From: Oxyruncus cristatus
Lineage: Eukaryota > Chordata > Aves > Passeriformes > Cotingidae
DNA length: 64,000 nucleotides
Direction of reading: 5' to 3'
Assembly: GCA_013399855.1 (NCBI GenBank)
Contig: VXAY01006213.1
Span: 1-64,000 of the forward strand
Part shown: positions 25,604 to 40,600 of the stretch, in pieces
Layout: the number at the start of each line of letters is the position of its first letter
Numbering within the stretch: position 1 is the first letter of the stretch
Made by a program: the position numbers and the translations under genes
The notes under the pieces: generated by a model
Databases searched by the model: none
The model's input: only the letters and a program-made list of their open reading frames with translations
Told to the model about the DNA's origin: nothing

Positions 25604-28600
25604 CTGAGGGGAAGGTAAAGCAGAATGTTAATACTTCTTATCGTGCCAACTGCCTCTTTTTCTGTATTTTTTGCATATTCAAAAATCTACTCATGATAAA
25701 ACAACATTCCTCCTTTCAGATTTCCTTAATACCAAATCAGGATACATCACAGTATAATTTAGATCTGCTGGAAATACTCAAGAGAGCAGAACTTCAACCA
25801 ATTCTTGAAGAAATTATTTTTCTTGTGGTTTTACACTGGTTTGGAGGCTCCAATCATAACTTGTCTGAAAGACATTCTATATAGCATAACAAACATACAA
25901 TCTCCTCAAAATCTTCACTGATGGATTATCCCTGTGACTGACTGGCAGGAAAAAAAACATAACATCTTTTCTCTCTTAATGATGATTTCTCTTTCTTTAA
26001 TCTCTGTTTGGAGAACAGAGATGATACTCCAGAGATAGACAGCTATAACATTGTAGAATGACATGCACATATACACATATTATATGCATAGTAGTATATA
26101 TAATACATGCAAACATGTAATGAGACTTAATTCAGGTTTTACTTTCAGGAATAAACGTTACTGCTTCAGAAGGAATGCATTCCTTTAAAAAAATGAATGA
26201 AGTTTCTGAGACAACAAGAAGTAACAAGGAGTTTCTTAATAAGCGGTTGTATTTTAAAGAACATATCATATCTAGAGAATTTTAGGCTTCTGAGACCTGA
26301 CTATGGATGAGAAAATGTTATTTTGCATGCAGATGTTCCAGATGCTTCTGATACTGAAGAAGACACTGTTTTTCCTTCTAGTCAGTATATATACATGTAT
26401 ACATTTCCCCCACAACTCAAAGCCATGGGATTACAGGACCACATTGCTTCCTGGTAACTGTACTGTAAAAACAAGCACAGGTGTTTTTAAGTGATGGATT
26501 TGCAAGACTTAATTGAACTACCATTTGCAGTCTGAATTACATTAGTCATTTACAACTGTTTGAATTACTGCTCCAAAAACCTAAAAAATTCACAGAAAAA
26601 AAAAAAAAAAAATCACTGAAGCACTGCTTATACTTCACTATTTAGGTTAGTTTCCTGAACAACAGCAGCAAAGATATTGTTCCTTGTAGATTAAAAGTAT
26701 TATCTGAGTAGACCTGAGTCTTTGCTCTTGTCCCTTCAGAGCTTAGTTCTAGGGAGACCAGAGGTTATTTCAGATAATGCCGAAGAACTGAGGAGTGTGA
26801 TAACCAATTAAGTTAATAAAGTGTTTGCTGAAGAATTTTTATAGATCCAGTTTCTGAGACTAGATTGTATAACTGTTGTTCAAAACAGGAAGAGAGGTTT
26901 TATTCTAACAGGAAGAGGTAAGCCAAATTTCTAAAAGCCCTAGTCATAATACCATAACAATCTTCTTTTCCTGCTATTCTGAAGACTACTTTAACTCTAC
27001 ATATAGTGAAGTATGAGTACTACAAAAATCAAACAGTTATCTAGTATTTGTTTATAAAACATGGTTGCATCTTGTGGAACACTATCACACTTAAGATGGA
27101 ATGCTTCTTTGGGTTGAAAGAGAACTAATATGAGAAGATAGCACTGAAAAGGGAGAGAAAAAATCACTGTTACACTTGAAGTTTTATAAGCAATCAAGCA
27201 AATTGTTTTTCTGCGCACATACAGTAGAAAGCGAGTGACACAAACACATGAATAATCAGTTTTCTTCCTAACTTAGCCTGGATAGCAGGCTTCCCATTAA
27301 AAGAGGCACTTGTTGTCTTTCAGCTATACCATAGCAAATATTCATGCTTATCATAATTAATTTTTTCTCAAAGCCTCCCACATAGAGACAAAGAAAACAA
27401 AAATTCTCACAAAAAAATCAGAATAAAAGGCATCCACCAGGAGAAAGTAAAGGTAACAGTGCAGTTTTGGCAAACTACGGCTTAAGGTTTTGACTACACA
27501 ATCACTCAAAATAAAGTTTTGAAACTGCAAAGTCAAGCAGAACAAAAGGTCTGTGATGACACTGGAGGGGCACATCTGTGTCAGAACAGAAAACTGACAC
27601 AAAGCCCCACAACTCTGGCATCAGCACCCTTAAACCATCTCTCCCAAACGCTAACAGTTATAAAAACCCAACAAGTATGACCTCTCCTGAAATGTCGTTT
27701 TTAGAATCCATATAAACAACGTTTTATACAAAATTATTTTATTCTCTCCTTTAGCTTGACACATCTTCTCTGCTGCTCTTATTTATGAGTGACAAGATTG
27801 CCAATGAACAAACAGGCCTGCTTATTCTCACATGTACCTGTCATAAATCCCTATCCCTACAGTGTAAGTCTTGACCTCCAAACTCTTTGTCACTTCTTCT
27901 CTAAAACTGTTAAGTTGGCTGTTTTTCTCCATAAAACCCCTTTCAGTTTTACTGGCCTAACCACTGCCTCAGTTTTATGGCCTCCACCCCATCTGCTCTT
28001 TGGACTCCTCTCTTTGTTCAGATCAAAATCTAATCTTGTTTACTCTCACCATCCTCTAGTGACGGACAGTTCTAGAAGTTCTGGTTGCTGAAATAAGGAA
28101 GGGCAGGAAAGAAGGCAAATTCCAGGAGAGGAAAAGGACAATCATGCATTTTTTTACTCTTTCCTTTATTTCTCTCTTATGTACCTCTACTGAAAGGAAG
28201 AGCTAGAGCTGGCAGCTGAATCAAGAACACAGTTAAGAGGATCAAGACCAAAAGGTCTTCCGTAAGACAGAACTCATCTATCTCATCTGCAGCATCTCAA
28301 CTCAAAAGTGTAATACTATAATCTCTAAAAAACTTTGCCAGAATTAGCAGGACTACTAGCCACATCACTAACTATCCTTTCTTTCTGTTGAAGGCAGAAC
28401 AGACTGGAGAGTCACACACACACACAAAAAAAAGGCCCAGTAAATCTAGAACCTCTTAATGATTTGGACTTTAAAAGGGACTTGGGAATAAAACTAAAGA
28501 TGAAACAATTTGTGCATTATGCTGTGCTGTGACAGAGAAAGCTCTAAATACATTCAGTTTTCTATGTAGTAATTACATAAAAGGACCACACTGTTGAGGT

Positions 28601-31600
28601 ACACAAAATGTACTGGAAATGTAAATGGAAATAGAGCACTATTATGATACAGGTTTCACAGCAGATGAATGTGCATCTGCTGCTGCAATGGAGAAATGTT
28701 TTTTCAGTCTAAAATTATAGAGAAAGGCATTAGACAAGGCAATGTCTTAAGTCTTATAATATTAAATGTATAATGATGTAAGAATTGTACTAAAATCCAA
28801 GTGCTCTTGAAAATTTTAAGATTATTTTCTAAAGTTACTTACTTATATACCTTTTTTTGTTGTTGATCTGAACTTGACAGGTACAGAAGTACTTGAGATG
28901 TTTACCTATGGATCAAGATGGCAATAAATGTTGTTTCAGAGACAAAGTGCAACAGAAGTGTTAAAAAGTATTCATCACTTACCTTTGGATTCATTATTCC
29001 TTCTTGCTTAAAGCAGCTATAAAAGATATCCGTGGAAAACACTTCACTCCACAGGTACCCATAGTACTGACCATCATAACCACCTGCCAGATGTCCAAAA
29101 GTAGCTGGCATGTTTGTTCCTTGAAAAGTAGATTAATATTAAGGTATTTAAATAAAACACAGTTATTTCTTTGATGTATACAGTACTTCAAGAAGAAATT
29201 AATAAGGAATTTATATCAACTACTTTGAAACCTTTAACATAAAAGGTCTGAGTATGCCTCAGAGTATTGGACATACTCTGCTGACTACAAAGCAAACTCA
29301 ATTTCCCATTTTAGGCCACTTGTACCTCCAACACAGATGTGACAGACCATCTAAAGTGGAATCACATCATGTCACTCTAAAATACATCCTGCAAAAGGTT
29401 AACTTTTATATTTACCTTAATTTTCCTTCAGAAAAGATCATTAAGATAATCCTGTTTCAAAATAACTATTTCAGCTTCATAAAGTAGACTATTTCATAAA
29501 CAATTCGGGGGGTTTGTATGCCAAGCATTGGGAAAGAATGGCATGTTAGATTGAATCATTTGGACATGCTGTATAAAAGCTTCATAGTGGCATACCTGGA
29601 GTGGCAGGAATTCCTAGAATCTCCATACAGTATTTAGCGTATTCATCTGCTGGGTCAACAGATATTTTTGTATGCAGTGCCTGGTCAACTTTGCTCAAAA
29701 CAATTTGACGGAGGGTTAAAAGGCCTAAGTGGGTAAGAACATTTAATTAACCAGCATCAAAGTGGCTGGAGTTTCATTTGCATCTTTCCTTCAAAGATCT
29801 CAAAACGCATGTTAAATTATTAGAATTTTAACCATGGAAAAAACTTCGAGTTGCACTGTTCCCATCTGAATTGCTCCAGTTACAGAGAGTTGAGAGGCAT
29901 AGTCGTAATAAAGGAATTGTCATTATAAGTTCCATTTTTTCAAATGTTTTTTTCCTCACAGATCAAAACTAAAATAAAGCAGATATTTTTAATGCAAATA
30001 TTAATATTTAAAATAATGTTTTCAGCTGCTGTCGCTTCCCATATATCATTTCACTCAGGGCTTGAACAGATGGTAGTCGGTATATCTACCCTAAGACGCT
30101 TCAAAGAACAGCAAGAACTGCTGCAGCAGCTGCTGTAAGCTTTTTTTAAGAAGCTACAAGATAGGAACCTTTACCCAGCCAAAATGTTTTGCAGCTACAT
30201 AGTCTCTACAAGCAAATATTCATGCTTATCATAATACAAGCCACAGGGACAAAGACGTCTTGTTCAGGATAGGAAAGCAGTATGAAATAAACAGCAGTGT
30301 CTAATGACAAATTGTACTATAAATGAGAAGCCCTGATTAGAGGAACAAAGGAGTGGGAGTGATAGAATAACAGTGATATGATAGACAATGACATGAGATT
30401 ACAATCTCAGTTTGGAGATACATGGAAGGTAGTACAAGGTGGGGCAGGAGAAGAAAATTAGGACCTTAGTTTGGGAAGGCAGTATATCTGCTGAGAAAGT
30501 AGAGAATATGGACTTAAGGTTCTGAATTTAGAAGTTAAGTGGCTATTTGAACAATGCAGGGCTACAACACTCCTGTCTGGTATATGTTATCTACCTTCAG
30601 TAAATTTGAAAACAACTTGCATGACTGTCAAGTGTCATGTGCAAATCAAATGTAGACAATACATACAGAAAATCTGACAGTGTATTCACTGTATGCACAA
30701 TGCGTGCTCTGTACTACAAATAAAATAAAACCCAAAAAATCCACAACAGACCCTCCCTCTTCCCACATCACAAACACCACCCCATCTACCTCCCTTCCCC
30801 AATTTTAAATGAACAATGCTGGTAGGTAAAAAAGTCACAGGGAGAGGAAAAATATTTTAGTAAGTGGCCTGGAAAACCAGAGCTGCTACTGTATGGGCAA
30901 ACAGTGGTACTGTTATCATAGCCTTTATTAATGGGGGTACCCAGACAAATAAACCCAGAAAGACAGTGATAAGTGTAAACACAAAAGAAATTGAATGGGT
31001 TTGCTATGTTTATCAGTTTTTTAAATTATGTATTTTTGTACATATACTGTGGGGAGAAAAGGCAGAGAGATACCTGTATTAGCCAGTCTAGAGGCAGCAA
31101 GTTTCTCAAGGAGAGTGTCTCCAACATGGGTTTCATCTTTATAATGTCTTGACATTTGCTGTAGTGGCTCTTTTTGCCACACCCAGTTCTCAAACATTTG
31201 TGAAGGTACCTCTACAAAATCCGTTTCCACATTAGTTCCACTAAACCTAGCAAAATCAGTCTAAAAGAAAAAGCCATTGAATTTAATTAAAATAGAAGCC
31301 ATGATTTCTAGCAGAATACAAACTTTCAGATGTTAAAATTTCAGTTTTAATTGCAGCAAAAGGAATCATTTGAACAGACCAATAATAATAGTTTAAAAAT
31401 TAAATTTAAAGGAAGGAGGACAAAAAAAAAATCAGACATAAGACTATTACCAACAAACTACATTTCTCAGTGGTTATTTACTGTATTATCTACTGGTGTG
31501 GAGCCGTACTTCCATTTTCTTAATATTATTGATTTTTATCTTTTAGGTTATGACAGCAACACAAATGTTTCCATGCTGTCTTGTCACAATGATATGATTT

Positions 31601-34600
31601 GTCAATTATTATAAAATTTTGTTATATTACCCCAAAGTAAAATAATAAACTCCCAACAATACACTTAAAAAAAGTTTACTGTATTACAGTTCATCACACT
31701 GATTCACAGATTTTACTGGACCAATTTATCCTATTAAGCTTTGTCCTACTTGCCTTAATTCATAAGACATGTGGCTAACATATAGCTCAGTTATTTTAGT
31801 CAGTAATACTTGGACTGAAATAAATAAATCCTAGCAACCTTATCCATGAAAGGTTTCCAAATATGACACTTTATTATTGACAGAAGAATCTGTCTTCTGA
31901 AAGCCAAGCACATTAGAGCTTTTTATTTTCCACTTTGGTATTCTCAATAACTTCATATTTAAGAAGCTACTATGATACTAATTTTCAGGGAAAGTTTGTA
32001 CAGTTAAAAATCTTTATTAAAATATATTCCAAACCCACAATATTTCTAAAAAGTCACTTCTGAAAGACAGTTATTCAAATGCACAGAAATTATTTGGTCT
32101 TATAGAATCATTGAATAACTGAAGTTGGAAAATACTTTTAAGATCATCAAGTCCAACCGCCAACCCAGCATCACCACCATGTTCACCATTAAGGGTTCAT
32201 TCACGTCTTCATGTGCCACTTCCACACGTGTTTTGAACACTTTCAGGGACGGTGACTCCACTACTCCCTTGGGCAGCCTGTTCCAATGCTTTACACTGCT
32301 TTACATTCAGTAAAAAAAAATTTCCTTTCCAAAAATATGCAATCTAAACCTCTTCTGGTGCAACTTGAAGACATTTCCTCTCATCCTGTCACTTTTTACC
32401 TGGCAGAAGAGACTGACCCCCAACTGGCTACAACCTCCTTTCAGGTAGTTGTAGAGAGCAACAAGATCTCCCCAAGCCTCCTTTTCTCCAGGCTAAACAT
32501 CCTCAGATCCCTCAGCCACCCCTCACAGGACTTGTATTCCATACCCTTCCCTGGACACGCTCCAGCACCTCAATACCCTTCTTGTAGTAAGGGGCCCAAA
32601 ACTGGACACAGCACTCAAGGTGCGGTCTTGCCAGTGCCAAGTAAAAGGGGACAATCACTGCCCTGGTCCTGCTGGCCACACTATATCTGATATAAGCCAG
32701 GATGCCCTTGGTCTTCCTGGCCACCTGGGCACACTGCCGGCTCATGTTCAGCTTCCTGTCAAACAGCACTCCCAGGTCCTTTTTCCCTGGGCAGCTTTCC
32801 AGCCACTCTTAACCAGAGCCTGGAGTGCTGCCTGGGGTTGTGACCAAAGCGCAGGACCCAGCACGTGGCCTTGTTGAACCTCATACCATTGTCCAGATCC
32901 CTCTGTAGAGGCTTCCTACCATCACTCCACCCTTGTCTTGTAATAGGTCTACCTCCTCTGGTCAGACCAATTTTATGGGCTTTTTTCCCTTCTCACCAAT
33001 ATACTAACAAAACAGATATCCTCATTTAACCATACACATTATCCATGCCTCACACTAACAAAAAACACTAGACATTTGGGCCAAGTTACTTCAAGAGCTC
33101 TCCTTCCCTAACAGCATAAACAAATCCCCTCCCTGCCCTGATCTCACTTTCCAGCCAGTGTATTACACAGAGTATCAGACCTTTACCACCAGCTCACAGA
33201 TTCCCTCCCATATGCAGCATTTAAGTGTCAAGTCTTAACATGCTTAAACAAGTAATCATATGAAACAAGACAGTGTTTTGTACACACTAACTCCAGAGAC
33301 AGGATGTTCTTACGTGGGATTGGCAAGTCTGCACACATGCAAATCACAATTTACATACAATACAGCAGCATTAAGCATGGTAGCTACGCACGCAGAAACC
33401 ATCAGAGCACTGTGAGAGATAACTGGAAAGCAGGCCTCCCTGACGTGTGTGCAGTTGCATAGCAACTAAAGTACATATGCTGTGGAATTATTGGCTTGGG
33501 CTGCCCCAACTGGCCTCCGCAAAAACCAGGCCCATTCTCACTGGTTATGTTGCAGTCGGTTTTGTACAGTTTCATACCAATGCTGAATATGTTTCACTTA
33601 TAAACACCGTCTATATAGTCTAAGTTTTATTTCTCAATTTGTGGTATGAGAAACACCTGTCATAGGGTGAAGATGATAAAATAGTTGTTATATTTTTACC
33701 TTCAACATGATTCAAAAATATCTAAGCAAATCTAGTTTCTTATTAACTCTGGATTTAATATACGGATTTGTGTGACTTTATTTCTTTATTCTGCAGTCCC
33801 AATCTCTAGGATAATGGTCAAGAATCTAATGTGGGTTATACATCTTTGATTTTATTATTTGGTACTTGTTTATACAGAAGATGAATGAAGTGCTAAACAA
33901 AGTCTGGATTTGCAGACAGTTATCTGAATTTTCTGGTGAGTGAATACTGACATGACTCTATGAAATATAAAATTTTCATCAGACTAATAATAAATTTATC
34001 ATCTGGCAGAATTAATTTTAGAGGTAAGTAAAAATGAAACCAGAAATATTACAACTTTATTGGCATCTTGATGCAAAATCTGAAACCAACTTCAGTTCTT
34101 TCTGGTCACTGTGAGAAACCTATCCTATCAAATAGCAGAGCAGAAAATACAATGGCTCAGGCATTTACACTTTTGATATCAAGAGTGATAGTACTCAACA
34201 GTACTAAAGGCCAAAATGCTAGAGGTCATCTGGATTCAGAAATTATTTTCATTCCTAGGTACAGGACCCTTTTTTACTTCTAATATCTAGCAGTGCAACT
34301 TGATGTAATAAAAAACCCTCTGGCAGAAACCATGACAGAGCACCTTCCTAACCTTACACATCTACCTGTGATGACTGAATAGATGCCTGCATGGTGTAAA
34401 TGCAAAAGTATATGTTACTATGAAAATGTTTTTCATAAGGAGGTATATTTATTGCTTCAGTTTTAAATAAAAATTAAAACAAAAACCCAACCTGACACTG
34501 TAAAAAATAACCAAAGCATCACTAACCTGTGCACATATCTGATGCATTACGTGACCAAATTCGTGGAAGTAAGTCTTTACTTCATCATGTTGCAGTAATG

Positions 34601-37600
34601 ATGGACGATCCAATGCTGGTTTTGTGAAGTTGGTTACCAGAGCAGCTACAGACATCAATCTGCTGCCATCAGAAAGGAGACAGCCGGGCTGTAGACCAAA
34701 GCATGCTGCATGCCCATACTTTCCCTCTCTGTATAAGAAAATAAATCAGACACTATCTTCAAACCTGCTGACCAGAATGGCGAAGCCTATTCAAGAACAG
34801 GGACATTCAGGCAGTGTCTTTACATGCAGCTTTACACAGAAAAATTACATCTTTTCATGACTTCTAAAGACTCGCTAGAGTGAGTCTCTTAAGAGCACAA
34901 GCGGAAAGTGCCCTCTGTAATCTTGTACTTAGATTGCAACAATTCAAGATTCCCAGCAGCATTTATAAGAATACGATTTTTACTATAATACTGGAAGTAT
35001 ACATACGTAAGATGTCCATTCTGTTTTAAACTGCTACTGTAACAGCAAGGACTAAGTTATGTTCTCTGAAGCAGTATTTTTTCTCTTATTACAGGAGACA
35101 AAAGAATACAATACATTGCATTTTTCACTGTGATCCAAGAGTTAAGAGAAACTTATTTTGAAAATTTTGCCCTAAACTACCCAGTTAACTACTCAGGTTA
35201 AGTCAGAGGAGTCTTACTAATACATAGCTTCAGCAATTTACATGACATACATAAAGGTGGAAGCAAGCAAACAGGTGAGGGAGATAGGTACTACTGTATC
35301 GACTAACCTAATTTTCTTAGGCCAGAAAAGCCTTAAATCAACTTATATTAAAAAAAGAATATCATCCAATTTATAAATTGCTAAATACTAATTTAAGAAA
35401 ACCTACACCAAAGCCAACAAAAATCCAGTGACAGTCAAAAAGGACTAGCTCAGAATAAATTCTGTCAAACCCATCTAGTTTCATAATCTATGACAGAACA
35501 TAGATGATGCTGCAGCTAGCTACAAAGAGAGCTGGAGAGGTAAATATCATGGAAATAAATTTCAGTGTGTGTTCAACAGGAATCTATTCTTGCCACTGAT
35601 CTATCTGATATTTTCTTTAGCAGTCTGGCCAACAGGTTAAAAATACACATATAGAACAACAGAGCAGAAAATATAATACAAATATAATACAAAACATATA
35701 AATACACATATAAGGTATAAAGAGGAACAGAGAAAAACTAGGCATACTCAGCAGACAGAAATATAATTGTTCAACAAAAATGAAAATTAAAAGAGTATTA
35801 AGGTAGGAAGGAGAAAAGTTCATAGATTATGGATAACTAAATAGCAGTACTACAAAAGAAAAATTAACAAAGTAGCAATGGTTCATAAACTGAATAGAAG
35901 CAAGAAACATGGTAGAACTAAAAAAAAAGAAAAAAAATTGTAAACAATCTGAACATAGTCCAGAGCACAACTTACTGAACACAGTAATAGTCTTGTCGGT
36001 GGGACAAATACTTACTTCTAAATGCATTTAATTTTAACCACACCAGCAGCAACTCACTAAGACAAATTCCATTTTAAACACATAAGTAAACACTAAGTCA
36101 TAATTACCTGGGGTAAAGATCCAAATAGAACTGCCCTAACATTTCTCCTGTTGATTTATCCTTTACTGCATAAAGAGTAACACTGTCATGCCAAACATGA
36201 GCACCTTCTACTTGCTCAAATACAAGTCCCAGCAGGTTCTGGTAAATATTCAGTAAGCCTTCTGTAACAGCCTCAATTGGGAAGTATTCCTTCAGTTTTT
36301 CTTGATCTATAGAGTACTTCAGCTCTTCAGTTTTGTTCATATAATAATGAAGATCCCATGCATTGATTTTTCCATCATAATCAAAGTTTCTTTCTTTACA
36401 CTCCTTTTTCTTCAAACCTAGAATGAATTCTCTTTCTTCTTCAACCAGTGGCTTTAGCTTCTTACTCAAATCATCTGAAAAAACAGAATGCCTTGGAGTC
36501 AACTTCTATATTACTATAATGTGTATTCCTATAAAATACACTCAAAACTTTAAGAACATGCTCCAGAAGTGGAAGCTAAAGTTTTCCATTCATTGACCAA
36601 TTGCCTGTTTTCTCGTCCTAGTGAGCCTTAACTGCAGGCATGCTGTAAGTGATACTGTACTCCAGGTAGACCTAGGAGAGCTGTGAAGAGTTTTGGTAAA
36701 TTTAGATTTTTTCAAAGATACCAGGAATGGAAAGTAACATTAGACACTTTTGCTTGAATCCTTTGATTTTATCTCATGTAATCTCAGTTTTCTTAATATA
36801 TTTCTGCAGCAGCAGCAAAAGACTACAACTACTATTAGTTCCTGCAAGGGCATCATAAAATTCAACCCTTCTAGCTAAAGTCCAATAAAAGAACAAGAGA
36901 CTCAAGAGTTTTTGCTTCTAGACTAGAAAAATCACTTGGTATTAACCTCTGTGGTCCAAATTTTTTCCAATATACTTTTCTTGGACAGGAAAGCATCACA
37001 GCACTACGAGGCACACATAATGAATGTAAAATATTTAACCTTACTGAAACTTCCATAAAGTACATACTGTACTTATTGTCTTGTAAGTATTTCTGGACTA
37101 TCAGACACCTTTTTCTTTCTTAAGAATTCATATTAATGTTCATTGTTGATACCTAGAGTGCAAAATCTAGGAATTGCCACTCCTCTTTCTAGGTAGTCTG
37201 TAAGGTACTATATACATTTACATTACCTTTACATGACTGAAATACTGTTTGAAGCCTGTATTGTGCTAAATTCAGAATATGTCATAGGAAAGAATGCTCT
37301 TCTTATTAGCTGTAAGATCAGCTTATGAAAATTGATTTAAAACATGAATAGATAGGAACGAAGGAGAGTAAAATATACTGTCATGCTTGTAGCTGAAGAT
37401 ATATCAAAAGAACTAAATTAAAGGTGACAGTTAAGTCAATGAACATTCTCCCTCTGTGAGAATTACCACAAAGCATGATATGTATGAATGAAAAATATAT
37501 GATCTCACATGCTTCCACTTTGTAAAAGCAACTGCTAGATTTTGAGTGTCAACTTCAAAACAAATGAAAAAACACAGTATTGCAATAATATAATGGATAT

Positions 37601-40600
37601 AAAAGGAGTCCAAAATACTTTAGGTACAATTAAAAAACACCAGGTAATCCAAACACTTAATAAGTCAAAATTACCTGAGAGTCCATTGTCAAATATACGG
37701 ATAATTGGTATTGCCAAATATGGATCTGATCTCCTGAACGAGCATTTCAGAAGAAATGCAACAGAATTACAGGTGAAGGAAGAGGAGCATTTGAACCTCT
37801 TTACTGATGCATAAACACAAAAAACTACCAACAAACATAACTTATTTTTGTACTGAATTATTTGGGGAGAGTTATTTGTATGATACATCAATATACACTC
37901 CTAAGTGGTGTTGGAGGTTAATTCCATGCACAAGAGTGGGCCCACTAATGTCAACAGGATGACTATAAATTCATAAACTGCTCAGTTTAAAAATTTTCAA
38001 GATACCTCTGTTTTCAGATCAAATTCCATTACAGGGCTTTTGAAGTCCAGATTTAATCCATCATTTCAGATTTTTTAATTCAGATCATGGAAGTTGCATC
38101 ATCCCATACTGTAATCTTTCACTATACTTAATGCAGTTGAATCAGAAAAAGACACTAAGGCTACGGATGCACAAAAAATTGTGCGGAAATGGGAATGAAA
38201 AGCTGCAACTCTGATGCAGCCTCTTGAACCGATAAAATTGGCTAGGCTGCACATACTACTTTGGTTCTAAATTAGGATTAACTGCATTTTGGGGCAGAGA
38301 AAGACACAACCACTTGCTTATACTGGCTGTCACAAAGCAGCTATTTTCAGATTTTCGCCTTGTGCTTCCCTGATTTGGAGCAACTGCATTTGTACAGCTA
38401 CAGTCTAAAAAACATATGTGCCAGCATGAAGGGAGACGAGAGTTCCTTTTCCAGCTAAACATGATGGATACTGTGACCCAGTTATGTACTTAAAGTCATC
38501 TTGGCTGAGGAGTCATGTTGCCACATCAAATATAAAAGTATTGCTTATAAATGAGAACAAACCTAAGAAGGTTGTTACATTATCTGTGCTCTTTGCAGTG
38601 TTTACCTCCAGGACAAAGTTGGCATGTGTATTATAACCAAGAAGCTCTGCTACTTTTGCCCTTAGTGGAAGCAATTCCTGAAGAATTTTTGTGTTCTCCT
38701 AAAAAAGAAAGTCGTGAAATTTGTAAAGTGAAACCAGAAAACACATGTTATTCAAAAAATCTGAATAATATCTGAAATCCTATGAAACAGTAAACATTTA
38801 AATGAAACACTTTAACATATAAATATAAAATAACCTAAGTTTAGTAGATTCTTGGATTTTTTCGTTCACAGCATTTGATTGCAGGGAGCTAGTATTCTAG
38901 TTGATCACAGTCATTACATCCCTATTATAATTTATCTGTTTTAATTAATCAAAATGGATCCCATTTCCTTTTAGAATACCAACAAATCTTTGACAGTTGT
39001 GAAGAATTTATTTTCTTTATCGATTATTTAACTGTGAAAGGTAACAGTGAAACAGCTGATAGAAGGCTTAATTGCTTGCTAGTGATGAAGACAGATTGTA
39101 AATCTATTGTGCCAACATTCAAAGCTTGTTTGCAAATTTCCCTCTTTTGCCACTCTGACAGTAGCAGTCAGAGAAATATCTGAAACACAAAACCCTGGGC
39201 CCTGACCTAAATGTGCTGGAGGTTCCTTGAGAAGCTGAAAATATAACTGTGTAAACCTCTATTTCTGGAAAAGTGAGATTTCTCAGGGGAGGAAAAAGCA
39301 ATCAAACACTAGATTCCAAGATTGTTCCACAGTTTTAACATCAAGTGCCTTTATGTGTGTTGACTTGCAAAGTGTTCAGTTCTTAGTATCATTTTATCTT
39401 CTCTTGTACTAATCACATTTCCCAGCACTTAACACACAAAAGTTCAACTCTGCCATTGTTCTCTAATAAATGGTTGGTACAACTGTCTAAATGACATATT
39501 CTCTATTCTTTTCTATTTTTGTACCTATCTAGTTGTGTAGTCTCATCAGTATAAAATTAAATTAACTGTGAAATTATTTCTTCATTTGATAAGGCATGTT
39601 TCTAAATATTTTTCAGATCATTAAATGCATCTTTTATAAAAACCAGGAGGGCTTTTTTACATCTAATTAAAAATCTCATCAATATGCAATGTGTTAATTT
39701 CACATTTAATCACCTGTATTTTATAATTAAAATCTGTGCTTAAATAACCCTTCTCATTCTGAAGAATCCCAAAATACTTTAGAAGTCACAATCAGACATC
39801 CTTTTCTGGGAGCAAAGTGTCAGATACCCAGACATCAGAATAAACTGGACCAAGGAACTGTTAGAGATCACACTGAAAAGTTTCGATTTAATAATACTAT
39901 GCAACCTGCAGAACTCAATTATAACACTTGAATGTCTAGCTCCATTTTTGAATTCTGTCATTGCACTGTAGAACAATCAATACACAATATACCTCTTTGC
40001 ATCTTGAGTTAAAGGCAGATTCCATTTTTCTCCTTGTTTCTGAAATGCAGCACTCCTTCATAACAGGAAAATAGTGGGGATACTTCAAGGTTACTTTATA
40101 TTTGTCTTCCTCAGTCTTCTCTAAACTATTAATAAAGTCATCAGGAAGGCCATCTATGGAATACAATTTAACAAACAGTGATTACCAGAACTACCTACTC
40201 CCCCGTTTTTGTGACACTGTTGCATTTGTTCTGCTGCAATCTATTTTGACATTAGAAATCTCCACAGAAATAACACCTCTCTTTTTGCAATTTGTTATAG
40301 TTTTATACTTTTTTTCCTAGTGAATTTTCCCATATCAACAGCCTCTTGTGACTAAGCTAAGACATCCTTGTTAGGCTAGCCTGGGCCTTAACGACTGCCC
40401 TATGGAATGCTATATAACCTCGGCACACGAGCTAAATTGTGTAAGGGAAACTCCATTCGAGCTAAATTGTGTAAGGGAAACTCCATTCGAGCTAAATTGT
40501 GTAAGGGAAACTCCATTCGAGCTAAATTGTGTAAGGGAAACTCCATTCCCCCGGTAGCCACTATTGTGGGGGGAAGGGAGGCCTCAGGTTTTTTTTTTCC

